Shown one piece after another: positions 17,733 to 25,906 of a stretch of 64,000 nt of DNA; position 1 is the first letter of the stretch; every line of letters begins with the position of its first letter. Where the stretch lies: positions 310,001 to 374,000 of the forward strand of contig NZ_CP133091.1 in assembly GCF_030908385.1 (NCBI RefSeq), written 5' to 3'. The stretch is from Mangrovimonas sp. YM274 (GTDB lineage: Bacteria; Bacteroidota; Bacteroidia; Flavobacteriales; Flavobacteriaceae). The notes beneath the pieces are model-generated. The model was not told the origin of the DNA. It did no database searches and worked only from the letters and a program-made list of their open reading frames with translations. Position numbers and translations under genes: made by a program.

Positions 17733-17883
17733 GCTTTAGGCTGGATGTCAAGAATCTGTGTTGGGAATAAAGATACTTTTTTTTAAGGTATGTTAACAGT
17801 TCATTTTTATATCCTTCTTATTCCATCTTCCAATGGGAGTTCTTGATTTAAGCATCAACCAAAATAAAGATGATTACTTCTCT

Positions 17884-18183
17884 TTAAACCTTAATCGAAA
17901 TAACAATCTCCTCATCAAGGGCTATATGAGTGTTCTTTCTTGCTTCAGCTTTTATAGGAAGGAGATAAGTATCCCGTTTGGTGTCAAACCAAATGGCTGT
18001 TTGCCATTCATAGGTGCCTATTTTTGCAATCGCAGTCATTCGTCCCCAACCCTGTTCCTGCCATTTCAGCTGTGTCCTGATTTCTTTGGAGATGTCCTTA
18101 GGTAGCGAGGTAAAATACCAACCTCCCGGGGCATCATGTTTCCAGATGCGGCTAGTGAATTGATATGTAATTTTGCCGTCCAT
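17884..18183 (-). CDS. DUF1905 domain protein
   Basis: A 99-residue cytosolic protein that is almost entirely one DUF1905 domain: ITYQFTSRIWKHDAPGGWYF, LPKDISKEI and a final block around TYLLPIKAEARK. The family often includes a fused YdeI-type (OmdA) extension, absent here. Function is unknown. It stands alone on the minus strand with about 150 bases on the upstream side and 64 downstream. Confidence 0.8.
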   Translation of the reverse strand: MDGKITYQFTSRIWKHDAPGGWYFTSLPKDISKEIRTQLKWQEQGWGRMTAIAKIGTYEWQTAIWFDTKRDTYLLPIKAEARKNTHIALDEEIVISIKV

Positions 18184-18247
18184 TGGTAACGGTATATTCG
18201 TTTTAAGTTGTCGTTAACCTTAAGAGGACACGAATAGTTGCTTTTCT

Positions 18248-18811
18248 CTAGAAACGGTAACCTATGCGTAAGTGTAAATTTCCAGCCAACTCGCTTTCGT
18301 CTCTAGAATAGCCTGCTGAGGAAGCAAAAATATAACGATAGCCAAGACCTATGCCTGTTTCAAAATTAAAATGTCTACCTAGGTTGCGTCTAATACCCCA
18401 AGTAGGGATAATAGAAACGTCACTAATAACCCTAACATTGTCATAGTTGGAAATTACAAACCAATCTGGGTGGTAGCTTCCTCTAAGAGATATAAAGTTA
18501 CCGCTATTGCCATCAATATTTTTAGATTTATTGGATCTGCTATTGAGGTTGTAATACCACTTGGGTTCGATGGTAATTACAGGAGTCATTAAAAAGCCGG
18601 TTTTCTCATAATAGGTACCTCCCCAAATGCCGCTGTCAAATCCTAGTTCCGAACGAAAAACCAGACTGTTGGTAAGTTTGGCCTCATTATGTGCCCATAC
18701 CCCAAAAAGTCCAATTTGAATGCCGTAAGTAGATTGTTCTACGCTTGTGTTTTGGGCGGTTGCCATAAAGCTCATGCCGCAAAGCATAGCGGCTAAAAAG
18801 AGGTGTTTCAT
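18248..18811 (-). CDS. Outer-membrane beta-barrel protein
   Basis: A 187-residue secreted protein. I use the start MKHLFLAAMLCGM, which begins an ordinary signal peptide (AAMLCGMSFMATAQ); the open frame continues 15 codons upstream without signal character. The mature part alternates polar and aromatic residues in short strands (YGIQIGLFGVWAHNEAK, RRNLGRHFNFETGIGLGYRY) and ends in a strand with terminal Phe (LHLRIGYRF), the usual outer-membrane barrel signal. It is probably a small 8-strand barrel; ligand and role are unknown. Confidence 0.7.
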   Translation of the reverse strand: MKHLFLAAMLCGMSFMATAQNTSVEQSTYGIQIGLFGVWAHNEAKLTNSLVFRSELGFDSGIWGGTYYEKTGFLMTPVITIEPKWYYNLNSRSNKSKNIDGNSGNFISLRGSYHPDWFVISNYDNVRVISDVSIIPTWGIRRNLGRHFNFETGIGLGYRYIFASSAGYSRDESELAGNLHLRIGYRF

Positions 18812-19011
18812 GTTGGTTAAGTTCCTATTTTGGTTGAAATACTTGGCAACCAACACCAGGCCTCACAAACAATTCTTAAGTCGCCTAGGCAGGTTTGCTG
18901 TCTCAAAGATAGCTTTTTTTGCCAATTTCATCTTTTCTTAATTGCTTTTAAATGAGGAATCCACCTGCGTCAAAAAGGAACTTTCAAAAACTCCCAATAG
19001 AAATCGCCACC

Positions 19012-20559
19012 TTACTCTACATCCCTTTCACCAATGGGTTGTAGGTGTTTGGTATCGTAACCCGTAAAAAAGTAGGGGTAGTTGTCCCATGGCGATAGAC
19101 CTTCCATTCTAGGGTCCTTGGTGTCTTTCAAATAGGCAAACAGCTCAGTTTGCAGTTCCTTGCATAGGTTGGCATACTCTGGTTGAGCGGCTAGGTTGTG
19201 CAATTGATAAGGGTCGTCTTTCACATTGTACAGCTCGGTGCCAGGGCGTTTCCCGGCAGCTAACTCATAAAATTGTTTCAAGGAATCTACCTCTTTGTTG
19301 GCAAGGATGTAATCACGGGATGGTCCAGCGTCGATATCGCCAACGTATCCTTGGTGCGGCGATAGAAAGTCTGGGTCGCCTGCAGGATATCTGTCTGGTT
19401 CAAAGTTTACCAGGTACAGCCAATCCCCTTTGCGGATGGTCCTTACAGGGTAAGGCATTCCGTCTGGGCGGCAGTAGGTGTGGCGTTCAAAAGCCGTAAA
19501 CACGCGGTCTCTTTTAGCATCTATCTGTCCGCTTTTATTGGCAAGCATCACGTTTTTAAAACTGTTGCCGCTCATGCCTTCTGGGATTTCTATCCCGGCT
19601 ACTTCCAATAGGGTTGGTGCAAAATCCGTAAAGCTGATGAAGTCTTCAATCTTTAGGCCCGACTTAATTTTATTGCCCCAAAAAATAGCCAAGGGCATAT
19701 GTGTGCCATATTCATAGTTGGTGGCCTTGGCGCGAGGGAAAGGCATCCCGTTATCGGCGGTGGTAATAATGATGGTATTGTCCAGTTCGCCTGTTGCTTC
19801 CAGCATCTTGATCATTTTTCCTAAGTGGGAATCGAACCATTCAATCTCATAGTAATAATCGGCAATGTCACTACGCACGGCCTCACTATCTGGTAAAAAT
19901 CCCGGTACCTGAATATTGGAAATGTCCTTACCGTTCTCGGCACCAATGCCCTGCTTGTAACCGCGGTGGGGCTCATTCCCGCCATACCAGAAAAAGAAAG
20001 GTTGTTCACTGTCCTTTTGAGCAAGGAAGGCTTTAAAATTCTCGGCATAGTCAATATCCGAAATGCCCTCTGGGGCCTTCATTTTAATAGCGTTATAGCC
20101 TTGGGCTATTGGTTGGGTTTGATAAGGCTCTTCAAGTTTGGAAGGGCCATAACCTTTACCGGTATAGCCGGTAGCATAGCCGTGTTGCTGCAATACCTGT
20201 GGAAAGGTCACGAACTTTTTCTGTAGGGCTCCAAACAGCAAGCCGCCTTCTTCAAGTTCCCAAATGTTCTTCCCTGTTAAAATAGAAGCTCTCGATGGCG
20301 AGCAGGAAGCCACATTGCAATAGGCATTTTGAAACATGATTCCGCTTTGGGCAATCCTATCCAAATTGGGCGTTTTAATTTCATTGGTGCCCTGTAACGA
20401 GGTGTGTACGTACGATTGGTCGTCCGAAATACAAAACAGGATGTTTGGTCTTTTCTCTTCTTTGGTCTGGCAGCTTGTTGCTAATGCTAGTACACCGAAC
20501 AGTGACAAAAGGAATCCTAAATTACGGGAAGCTAAAAGTGTTTTGGGGAGATAGGTCAT
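19012..20559 (-). CDS. Sulfatase lipoprotein
   Basis: A 515-residue sulfatase. The start MTYLPKTLLASRN is chosen because it opens a lipoprotein signal (LSLFGVLALATSC, Cys30); the frame extends 41 codons further upstream without signal character. RPNILFCISDDQS gives the metal Asp pair and C86-S-P-S-R is the canonical formylglycine motif. Other blocks are GYTGKGYGP, FFFWYGGNEPH, IIITTADNGMPFPRAK and GTHMPLAIFWG. It should cleave sulfate esters, probably of algal glycans, but nearby genes do not identify the substrate. It stands alone, between the beta-barrel gene and paralogue B. Confidence 0.85.
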   Translation of the reverse strand: MTYLPKTLLASRNLGFLLSLFGVLALATSCQTKEEKRPNILFCISDDQSYVHTSLQGTNEIKTPNLDRIAQSGIMFQNAYCNVASCSPSRASILTGKNIWELEEGGLLFGALQKKFVTFPQVLQQHGYATGYTGKGYGPSKLEEPYQTQPIAQGYNAIKMKAPEGISDIDYAENFKAFLAQKDSEQPFFFWYGGNEPHRGYKQGIGAENGKDISNIQVPGFLPDSEAVRSDIADYYYEIEWFDSHLGKMIKMLEATGELDNTIIITTADNGMPFPRAKATNYEYGTHMPLAIFWGNKIKSGLKIEDFISFTDFAPTLLEVAGIEIPEGMSGNSFKNVMLANKSGQIDAKRDRVFTAFERHTYCRPDGMPYPVRTIRKGDWLYLVNFEPDRYPAGDPDFLSPHQGYVGDIDAGPSRDYILANKEVDSLKQFYELAAGKRPGTELYNVKDDPYQLHNLAAQPEYANLCKELQTELFAYLKDTKDPRMEGLSPWDNYPYFFTGYDTKHLQPIGERDVE

Positions 20560-20766
20560 GCTTGTTAATTGAAAATCTTTAAAATAGACCCTATAATAGG
20601 GTGTTTGAAGCGCATTAACGCCTTGGTTGTTTGATCCCTCAAAGATACCCTTTTTTAGGTAAATGAAGCGGGTTAATGCCATAGCTCTAATTTACATGTG
20701 CCTTTAATAGGGGATTAAGGTGCTTAACGTCGATGATGGGAGGTGCCTGCTGTCTCTGTTCGTTCG

Positions 20767-20848
20767 TTTTGTGTCAAGCCAAAAGAGTGTTATCAACTAT
20801 TTAGCTCCAAACTCACTTAACTAAAGGGCGTATGCTTTTATCCGCAAT
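20767..20848 (-). repeat. Degenerate copy of the fdhF-like gene 3' end
   Basis: Bases 20767-20816 match 21693-21742 at 45 of 50 positions. That second stretch covers the terminator and last codons of the oxidoreductase gene. Similarity continues, with a 9-base and a 1-base gap, to GGCGTATGCTTTTATCCGCAA, matching codons for FADKSHTP of the oxidoreductase. The copy ends inside the last codons of paralogue B (GCGGATAA). It is a non-coding remnant carrying a frameshift. Confidence 0.75.
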
Positions 20849-21407
20849 GTTCATTGTAATATGAAATGATGTCATAGACATGTTTCCTTTTGAGTTCTTT
20901 TGTTTCGATTTTTTGGATTAGGGAAGGACAGGAGTTGAAAAATTCTAAATGCTTTTTCTTGATTCTAATACCAATAGGAATAATTTCTTCGTCCATTTTT
21001 ATAAAATGGTAAAATGCCGTTTGTGCTCTAGTATTAAAGAACGGCCCTCCAATAGTAGAGCTATTTGAGGTTGCAGGAATTGAATAAAAGGAATTATATC
21101 CTGTGTCGTCGTTATATAGGGTTATTTTTCCCTTGATTTTTTCATTTAAAAGTCTTGGCGGTTCATCACTATATACTTTTACATATTTTAGTCGTTTTCC
21201 TTTATAATCAAGGCCTTCAATGTCGCTATGGTCATAATAAATAACTGTAGAATCTTTAGCTTTCTTAAATTTTATACCTCCTTCATCGGTCATTGTTATT
21301 AACCCTTTGGAAAAAGTTCCATCGTTAAAGAATACGTTACCAGGAGCATATTGTGCATATGTAATTGTAAAGGATAAAATTGCGAATATGAAGAGAAGTT
21401 TTTTCAT
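20838..21407 (-). CDS. Secreted protein of unknown function (paralogue B)
   Basis: A 189-residue protein starting MKKLLFIFAILSFTITYA, a clear signal peptide; the seven codons upstream of it are not needed. It aligns along its length with the gene at 15375 (EGGIKFK, PPRLLNEK, GIRIKKKHL, SCPSLIQKIE, YYNEHC). The last codon and stop (GGA TAA) fall in sequence homologous to the 3' end of the oxidoreductase gene, and the paralogue has Trp there. The C-terminus was therefore probably altered when the segment was joined. No domain or function is recognised. Confidence 0.6.
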   Translation of the reverse strand: MKKLLFIFAILSFTITYAQYAPGNVFFNDGTFSKGLITMTDEGGIKFKKAKDSTVIYYDHSDIEGLDYKGKRLKYVKVYSDEPPRLLNEKIKGKITLYNDDTGYNSFYSIPATSNSSTIGGPFFNTRAQTAFYHFIKMDEEIIPIGIRIKKKHLEFFNSCPSLIQKIETKELKRKHVYDIISYYNEHCG

Positions 21408-21718
21408 GGGATTGGAGGAAGGTGTCAATACAATATTTGGTTGGTTAAGTTTTGTGTTGCTACAAATCTAAAATATTTTCTTACAATTGAAAGTTATGCT
21501 AGAAACTGAAAGGGGGGCAAAAGGTTAAAGGTATTTTTTCGTCCTCATGTGAGACTTCGGGACCCAACCACTGAAACGGCCGTAAAATAAAAAGCTGTTT
21601 GAGGTTTTACGAGAGTAAAACCGAGTTCTTTTTATTTAGGGCTTAAAGTGTTGTTGGGTGAATAAGCACATGCAGACTTGATTTTTTGGCTCTTTTGTGT
21701 CAAGACAAAAGAGTGTTT
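21408..21718. other. Intergenic region with palindromes and terminator
   Basis: This gap lies between paralogue B and the oxidoreductase gene. It holds the terminator at 21690-21713 and a nested inverted repeat: outer arms AAATAAAAAG/CTTTTTATTT (21585-21594, 21628-21637), inner arms GGTTTTAC/GTAAAACC (21603-21610, 21615-21622). Either strand gives a T-run after the stem, so this could be a second, bidirectional terminator or the end of a lost element. No gene is seen. Confidence 0.5.
21690..21713 (-). terminator. Terminator of the oxidoreductase gene
   Basis: CTCTTTTGT and ACAAAAGAG form a perfect 9-base stem with a six-base loop, five bases after the stop of the minus-strand oxidoreductase gene. 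The stem itself supplies the T-rich 3' arm. A diverged copy lies at 20767-20785. Confidence 0.6.
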
Positions 21719-24019
21719 TCAACTACGAAGCTCCAAACTCACCTTAATCGACTTACTAATTGGTGTATGACTCTTATCCGCAAACTGATCTATAGGAATC
21801 AAGGCATTGGTTTCTGGGAAATAAGCCGCTAAGTTTCCCTGTGGAATGTTATAGGCCACTACAATAAACCCATACACCTTGCGCTCCACACCGTTGTAAT
21901 GGCTCATGATGTTCACCACATCGCGTTGGGCAAAGCCTGCTTGGTCCATATCCTTGGGGTTCATCAAGATCACACGGCGCTCGTTATGGATGCCACGGTA
22001 ACGGTCGTCCAGCCCATAGATGGTCGTGTTGAACTGATCGTGTGAGCGAATGGTCATCAATAAGTATTCACCCTCGTCCAGCTCGTGTTTAGGCGCTTGT
22101 GTAATACTGAACTGGGCCCGTTGGTTGGGCAGTCTGCTAAAGTCTAAACGGCGTACATTGTTGGGTAGGTAATAGCCGCCATCTTTAGATTTGGTGTTCA
22201 CATCTTTAAAGCCTTGGACCACTTGCCCTAATTTCTCACGTACCAAATCATAGTTAGACCCCAAAGAAAGCCAATCTACAGGATGGTTGCCTTGAAAATA
22301 AGCATGGGCAATACCTGAGACAATTTCAGGTTCGCTCTTTAAATGCGAGGAGGCAGGTGGCAACATACCTTTGGTTTGGTGTACCACACCCATACTGTTT
22401 TCCACGGTTAAATGACGACGTGAGTTGCCTTTCATGTCAATTTCCGAACGTCCCAAAGTAGGTAATATCAAGGCGGTTTGCCCTGTTATAAGATGGCTAC
22501 GGTTCAACTTGGTACTGATCTGCACGGTGAGTTCACAGTGTTGCAGGGCTTCTGCTGTAAATTCGGTATCCGACGCTGCTGAAACAAAGTTACCGCCTAA
22601 GCCTATAAATACCTTGGCGTCTTTATTGTGCATGGCCTGAATGGCGTGTACTACATCATAACCCGACTTGGTGGGTGGGTCAAAATTGAAGGTGTCCTTT
22701 ACGGCTTGGTTGTAGTTTTTGGATACATAGTGCATGATCCCTACGGTACGGTCACCTTGTACATTGCTGTGTCCACGTACGGGACAGGTGCCAGCACCGG
22801 GCTTGCCAAGACAGCCTTTCAACAGGAGCAGGTTGACGCATTCCTTAATGTTATCGACACCGTTTTTATGTTGTGTAAGGCCCATGGCCCAACAGATGAT
22901 GATTTTGTTTGATTTGGCGAGGATGTTGACCACCTCGTCAATGAGGTGCGAAGGCACGCCACAGGCGTTCAGCAGGGCTGCTTCCGAATCGTTACCGAGG
23001 TTTTTGATAAAGGCATCATAACCGTGGGTGTAGGTCTTGATGAATTCATGATCAAATACCTGTTGCCCTTGTTGGTCCAAGGCGGCCAAACGTTTTTGGA
23101 TGAGTTTTAGTAGGGCAATATCCTGGTTGATTTTCACTTGGAGGTGAATGTCGGTAAGGGCTACGCCACTTCCTAAAAGGCCATTCACTTCCTGTGGGTT
23201 TTTAAATCGGATCAGGCCGGCTTCTTCCAATGGGTTGACACTTATCACTGTGCCGCCATTGCTCTTGCATTTTTCAAGCGCCGACAACATACGTGGATGG
23301 TTGGTACCGGGATTCTGGCCAATAACCATCACCACTTCGGCTTTGTTAAAGTCTTCCAACGTCACCGAACCTTTGCCAATCCCTAAAGTTTCCGAAAGCC
23401 CAATCCCACTGGATTCGTGGCACATGTTGGAACAGTCGGGCATGTTGTTGGTGCCAAAAGCACGGGCAAACAGACCGTATAAAAAGGCCGCTTCGTTACT
23501 GGAGCGTCCGGAGGTGTAAAAAATGGCCTCGTCTGGATGTTGAAGGCTGTGTAATTGCTCGGCAATAAGGCTAAAGGCCTCGGCCCAAGAGATGGGTTCA
23601 TAATGAATGCTATTGGGACGCAGTACCATAGGCTCCATTAAGCGGCCGCTGCGACCTATTTCATAGTCGGACCAACGTGAAAGTTCCTCCACCGAATATT
23701 TGCTGAAAAAGTCCCGGTCTACCTTTTTGGTGGTGGCCTCTTCGGCAAGGGCTTTGGCGCCATTTTCGCAGTATTCCCCAAGGCTGGAACGCTTTTCTGG
23801 ATCGGGCCATGCGCAACCAGGGCAATCAAAACCACCTTTTTGGTTCATATGAGACAGGGTGCGCAAGCCGCGTACAATACCCATTTCCTTATAAACATGC
23901 TCAAAGGCAACCTTAATGGCAGGTGGGCCGGCGGCATATTGACCAGGCGTCGTGAGTTCTAGGCCTGTGAATTCTGGATTGCTATGTATGCTGATATCGC
24001 GCTTGCGTGATTTGCTCAT
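21719..24019 (-). CDS. FdhF/YdeP-type molybdopterin oxidoreductase
   Basis: A 766-residue protein of the formate dehydrogenase-alpha-like FdhF/YdeP family, close to the usual length. The N-terminus has GGFDCPGCAWPDP, the family's Cys pair. Then come FYTSGRSSNEAAFLYGLFAR and NMCHESSGIGL, the region facing the molybdenum cofactor, VVMVIGQNPGTNHPR, and a C-terminal cofactor-binding domain (LMTIRSHDQFNTTIYGLDDR). No twin-Arg signal is seen, so it is probably cytosolic. Electron partner and substrate are unknown; formate activity is not assured. The gene is divergent from the pectin operon and seems unrelated to it. Confidence 0.85.
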   Translation of the reverse strand: MSKSRKRDISIHSNPEFTGLELTTPGQYAAGPPAIKVAFEHVYKEMGIVRGLRTLSHMNQKGGFDCPGCAWPDPEKRSSLGEYCENGAKALAEEATTKKVDRDFFSKYSVEELSRWSDYEIGRSGRLMEPMVLRPNSIHYEPISWAEAFSLIAEQLHSLQHPDEAIFYTSGRSSNEAAFLYGLFARAFGTNNMPDCSNMCHESSGIGLSETLGIGKGSVTLEDFNKAEVVMVIGQNPGTNHPRMLSALEKCKSNGGTVISVNPLEEAGLIRFKNPQEVNGLLGSGVALTDIHLQVKINQDIALLKLIQKRLAALDQQGQQVFDHEFIKTYTHGYDAFIKNLGNDSEAALLNACGVPSHLIDEVVNILAKSNKIIICWAMGLTQHKNGVDNIKECVNLLLLKGCLGKPGAGTCPVRGHSNVQGDRTVGIMHYVSKNYNQAVKDTFNFDPPTKSGYDVVHAIQAMHNKDAKVFIGLGGNFVSAASDTEFTAEALQHCELTVQISTKLNRSHLITGQTALILPTLGRSEIDMKGNSRRHLTVENSMGVVHQTKGMLPPASSHLKSEPEIVSGIAHAYFQGNHPVDWLSLGSNYDLVREKLGQVVQGFKDVNTKSKDGGYYLPNNVRRLDFSRLPNQRAQFSITQAPKHELDEGEYLLMTIRSHDQFNTTIYGLDDRYRGIHNERRVILMNPKDMDQAGFAQRDVVNIMSHYNGVERKVYGFIVVAYNIPQGNLAAYFPETNALIPIDQFADKSHTPISKSIKVSLELRS

Positions 24020-24226
24020 GGGGTACAGTAATTAACCTCTTAAAAGGACTTGATTTGTAACAAAGGGATAAAATTACAATTTTTAAGGGGATGTGTTTTA
24101 ATTTATCGCAAATTAACCGTATTTTTTATGTGAAATTCATAATGCCGTAACAACCATGAATATAGGGCGTTCGTGGTTTTTTTGTTGGGGCAGGGGTAAA
24201 ATGATAGGATATATCATAATTTATAT

Positions 24227-24247
24227 TATATTTGTGTAATCGATTAC
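24227..24247 (+). promoter_or_regulatory. kduI operon promoter and LacI operator
   Basis: TATATTTG (24227-24234) matches the TAnnTTTG -7 box. After one base comes the perfect palindrome GTAATCGATTAC (24236-24247), so a bound repressor would cover the transcription start. The kduI start codon is 14 bases further. No clean TTG is seen at -33. The same box-operator spacing is found at the susC and first GH28 promoters. Confidence 0.8.
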
Positions 24248-24260
24248 ATAAAACAGAGAT

Positions 24261-25097
24261 ATGACACATTCAGAATTTAGGTATGCATCCCACCCAGTAG
24301 ATGCTAGAACGTATGGAACAGAAGAATTACGCCAACATTTTTTAATCCCTAACTTATTCGTTAAGGATCAGATTAATTTGACGTATTCTATGTATGATAG
24401 GTACGTGGTTGGGGGAGCTATGCCTGTTGGTAAAGAATTGAAGTTGGAAACCATTCCTTACTTAAAGTCTGAAAACTTTTTGGACCGTAGGGAAATGGGG
24501 ATTGTAAATGTGGGCGGTCGAGGAACCGTTACCGTAGATGGCGAAGTGTTTGAATTGGCTAAGAAGGAGGCGCTATACATTGGAAGAGAAACCAAGGATG
24601 TGGTGTTTGCTAGTGCCGAAGGAGAACGGGCCTTGTTCTATATCAATTCTGCACCGGCCCATACAAAATACCCAACCATGAAAGTTGGGAAGGAAAATGC
24701 CGAAGTTATTGAGTTGGGAGACGAGAAGTATGCTAACAAGCGCATCTTGAACAAATTGATCGTGAACAGCATTGTAAAAACTTGTCAATTGCAAATGGGA
24801 TTGACCGAGTTATTGCCTGGGAATGTATGGAACACGATGCCTGCCCATACCCATACCAGACGTATGGAAGCTTATTTCTATTTCGATTTGGAAGAAGGGC
24901 AAACCATTAGTCACTTTATGGGAGAGCCAGAACATACACGCCACATTTTTATGGAAAGCAATCAGGCGGTATTGTCGCCAGAGTGGTCTATCCACTCCGG
25001 ATCGGGAACGTCCAACTACTCCTTTATTTGGGGAATGGCTGGGGAGAACCTAGACTATGGCGATATGGATACCCGTACTCCTAACGAATTAAGATAG
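24261..25097 (+). CDS. kduI: 5-keto-4-deoxyuronate isomerase
   Basis: A 278-residue protein, the same length as typical KduI. It converts 5-keto-4-deoxyuronate, the open form of unsaturated galacturonate released by pectin lyases and GH105, to 3-deoxy-D-glycero-2,5-hexodiulosonate in the cytosol. The cupin metal-binding stretch is clear: MPAHTHTRRMEAYFYFD (two His and a Glu), with a further His in PEWSIHSGSGTSNYSFIWGM. It is first in the uronate operon, behind the LacI-type operator, and only five bases before kduD. Confidence 0.95.
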   Translation: MTHSEFRYASHPVDARTYGTEELRQHFLIPNLFVKDQINLTYSMYDRYVVGGAMPVGKELKLETIPYLKSENFLDRREMGIVNVGGRGTVTVDGEVFELAKKEALYIGRETKDVVFASAEGERALFYINSAPAHTKYPTMKVGKENAEVIELGDEKYANKRILNKLIVNSIVKTCQLQMGLTELLPGNVWNTMPAHTHTRRMEAYFYFDLEEGQTISHFMGEPEHTRHIFMESNQAVLSPEWSIHSGSGTSNYSFIWGMAGENLDYGDMDTRTPNELR

Positions 25098-25102
25098 GCG
25101 CT

Positions 25103-25888
25103 ATGACACTATTTGATTTAACGGGAAAAATTGCCTTGGTCACAGGAGGTACCCATGGTCTTGGAATGGCTATGGCAGAAGGACTGGCAGACGCAGGCGC
25201 GCAATTGATCATAACCAGTACTACACCAGCCAAATTGGAAGCAGCTCTTGAGCACTACCGAGGCAAGGGCTATCAAGCATCGGGCTATCTCTTTGATGTA
25301 ACCGATGAAACCTTGGCGGCACAGATGGTGGAGCAAATGGTACAGGAACAGGGCGAGATAGACATCTTGGTGAACAACGCCGGGATCATTAAAAGAGAAC
25401 CTGCGCTTACTATGAAAATAGATGAGTTCAGACGTGTGGTGGATGTAGACTTGGTTGGTGCCTTTATCATGGCGCAACTGGTGGGTAACCGCATGGTGAA
25501 GAACGGTGGTGGAAAGATCATCAATATCTGCTCCATGATGAGTGAATTGGGACGCAATACCGTAAGTGCCTATGCTGCCGCCAAAGGTGGTTTGAAGATG
25601 CTGACACGTAACCTTGCTACCGAATGGGCCAAATACAACATTCAAGTGAATGGGATTGGTCCTGGGTATTTTGCGACCTCGCAAACGGCACCTATCCGTG
25701 TGGATGGACACCCTTTCAATGAATTTATCATCAATAGGACCCCTTCTGCACGTTGGGGAAATCCTGAAGATTTAGCCGGAACCGCTGTGTTCTTGGCCTC
25801 TAGAGCTAGTGACTTTGTCAATGGCCAAATTGTATATGTGGATGGGGGAATCCTTGCAACCATTGGGAAACCGTCCAACGAAGATTAA
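25103..25888 (+). CDS. kduD: KduD-type short-chain dehydrogenase
   Basis: A 261-residue SDR with TGGTHGLGMAMAEGL for the dinucleotide, VNNAG, and the catalytic YAAAKGG. In this position it most likely reduces 2,5-diketo-3-deoxygluconate to 2-keto-3-deoxygluconate (KDG), completing the branch opened by KduI. Many such proteins are labelled gluconate 5-dehydrogenase; the sequence alone does not separate the two, and context favours KduD. It is followed 18 bases later by uxaC. Confidence 0.9.
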   Translation: MTLFDLTGKIALVTGGTHGLGMAMAEGLADAGAQLIITSTTPAKLEAALEHYRGKGYQASGYLFDVTDETLAAQMVEQMVQEQGEIDILVNNAGIIKREPALTMKIDEFRRVVDVDLVGAFIMAQLVGNRMVKNGGGKIINICSMMSELGRNTVSAYAAAKGGLKMLTRNLATEWAKYNIQVNGIGPGYFATSQTAPIRVDGHPFNEFIINRTPSARWGNPEDLAGTAVFLASRASDFVNGQIVYVDGGILATIGKPSNED

Positions 25889-25906
25889 CAACAAACAAAA
25901 AAGGAT

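Noticed and set aside
20560-20682. A 41-codon N-terminal extension of the second sulfatase.
   Set aside because: It would bury the lipoprotein signal that begins at 20559.
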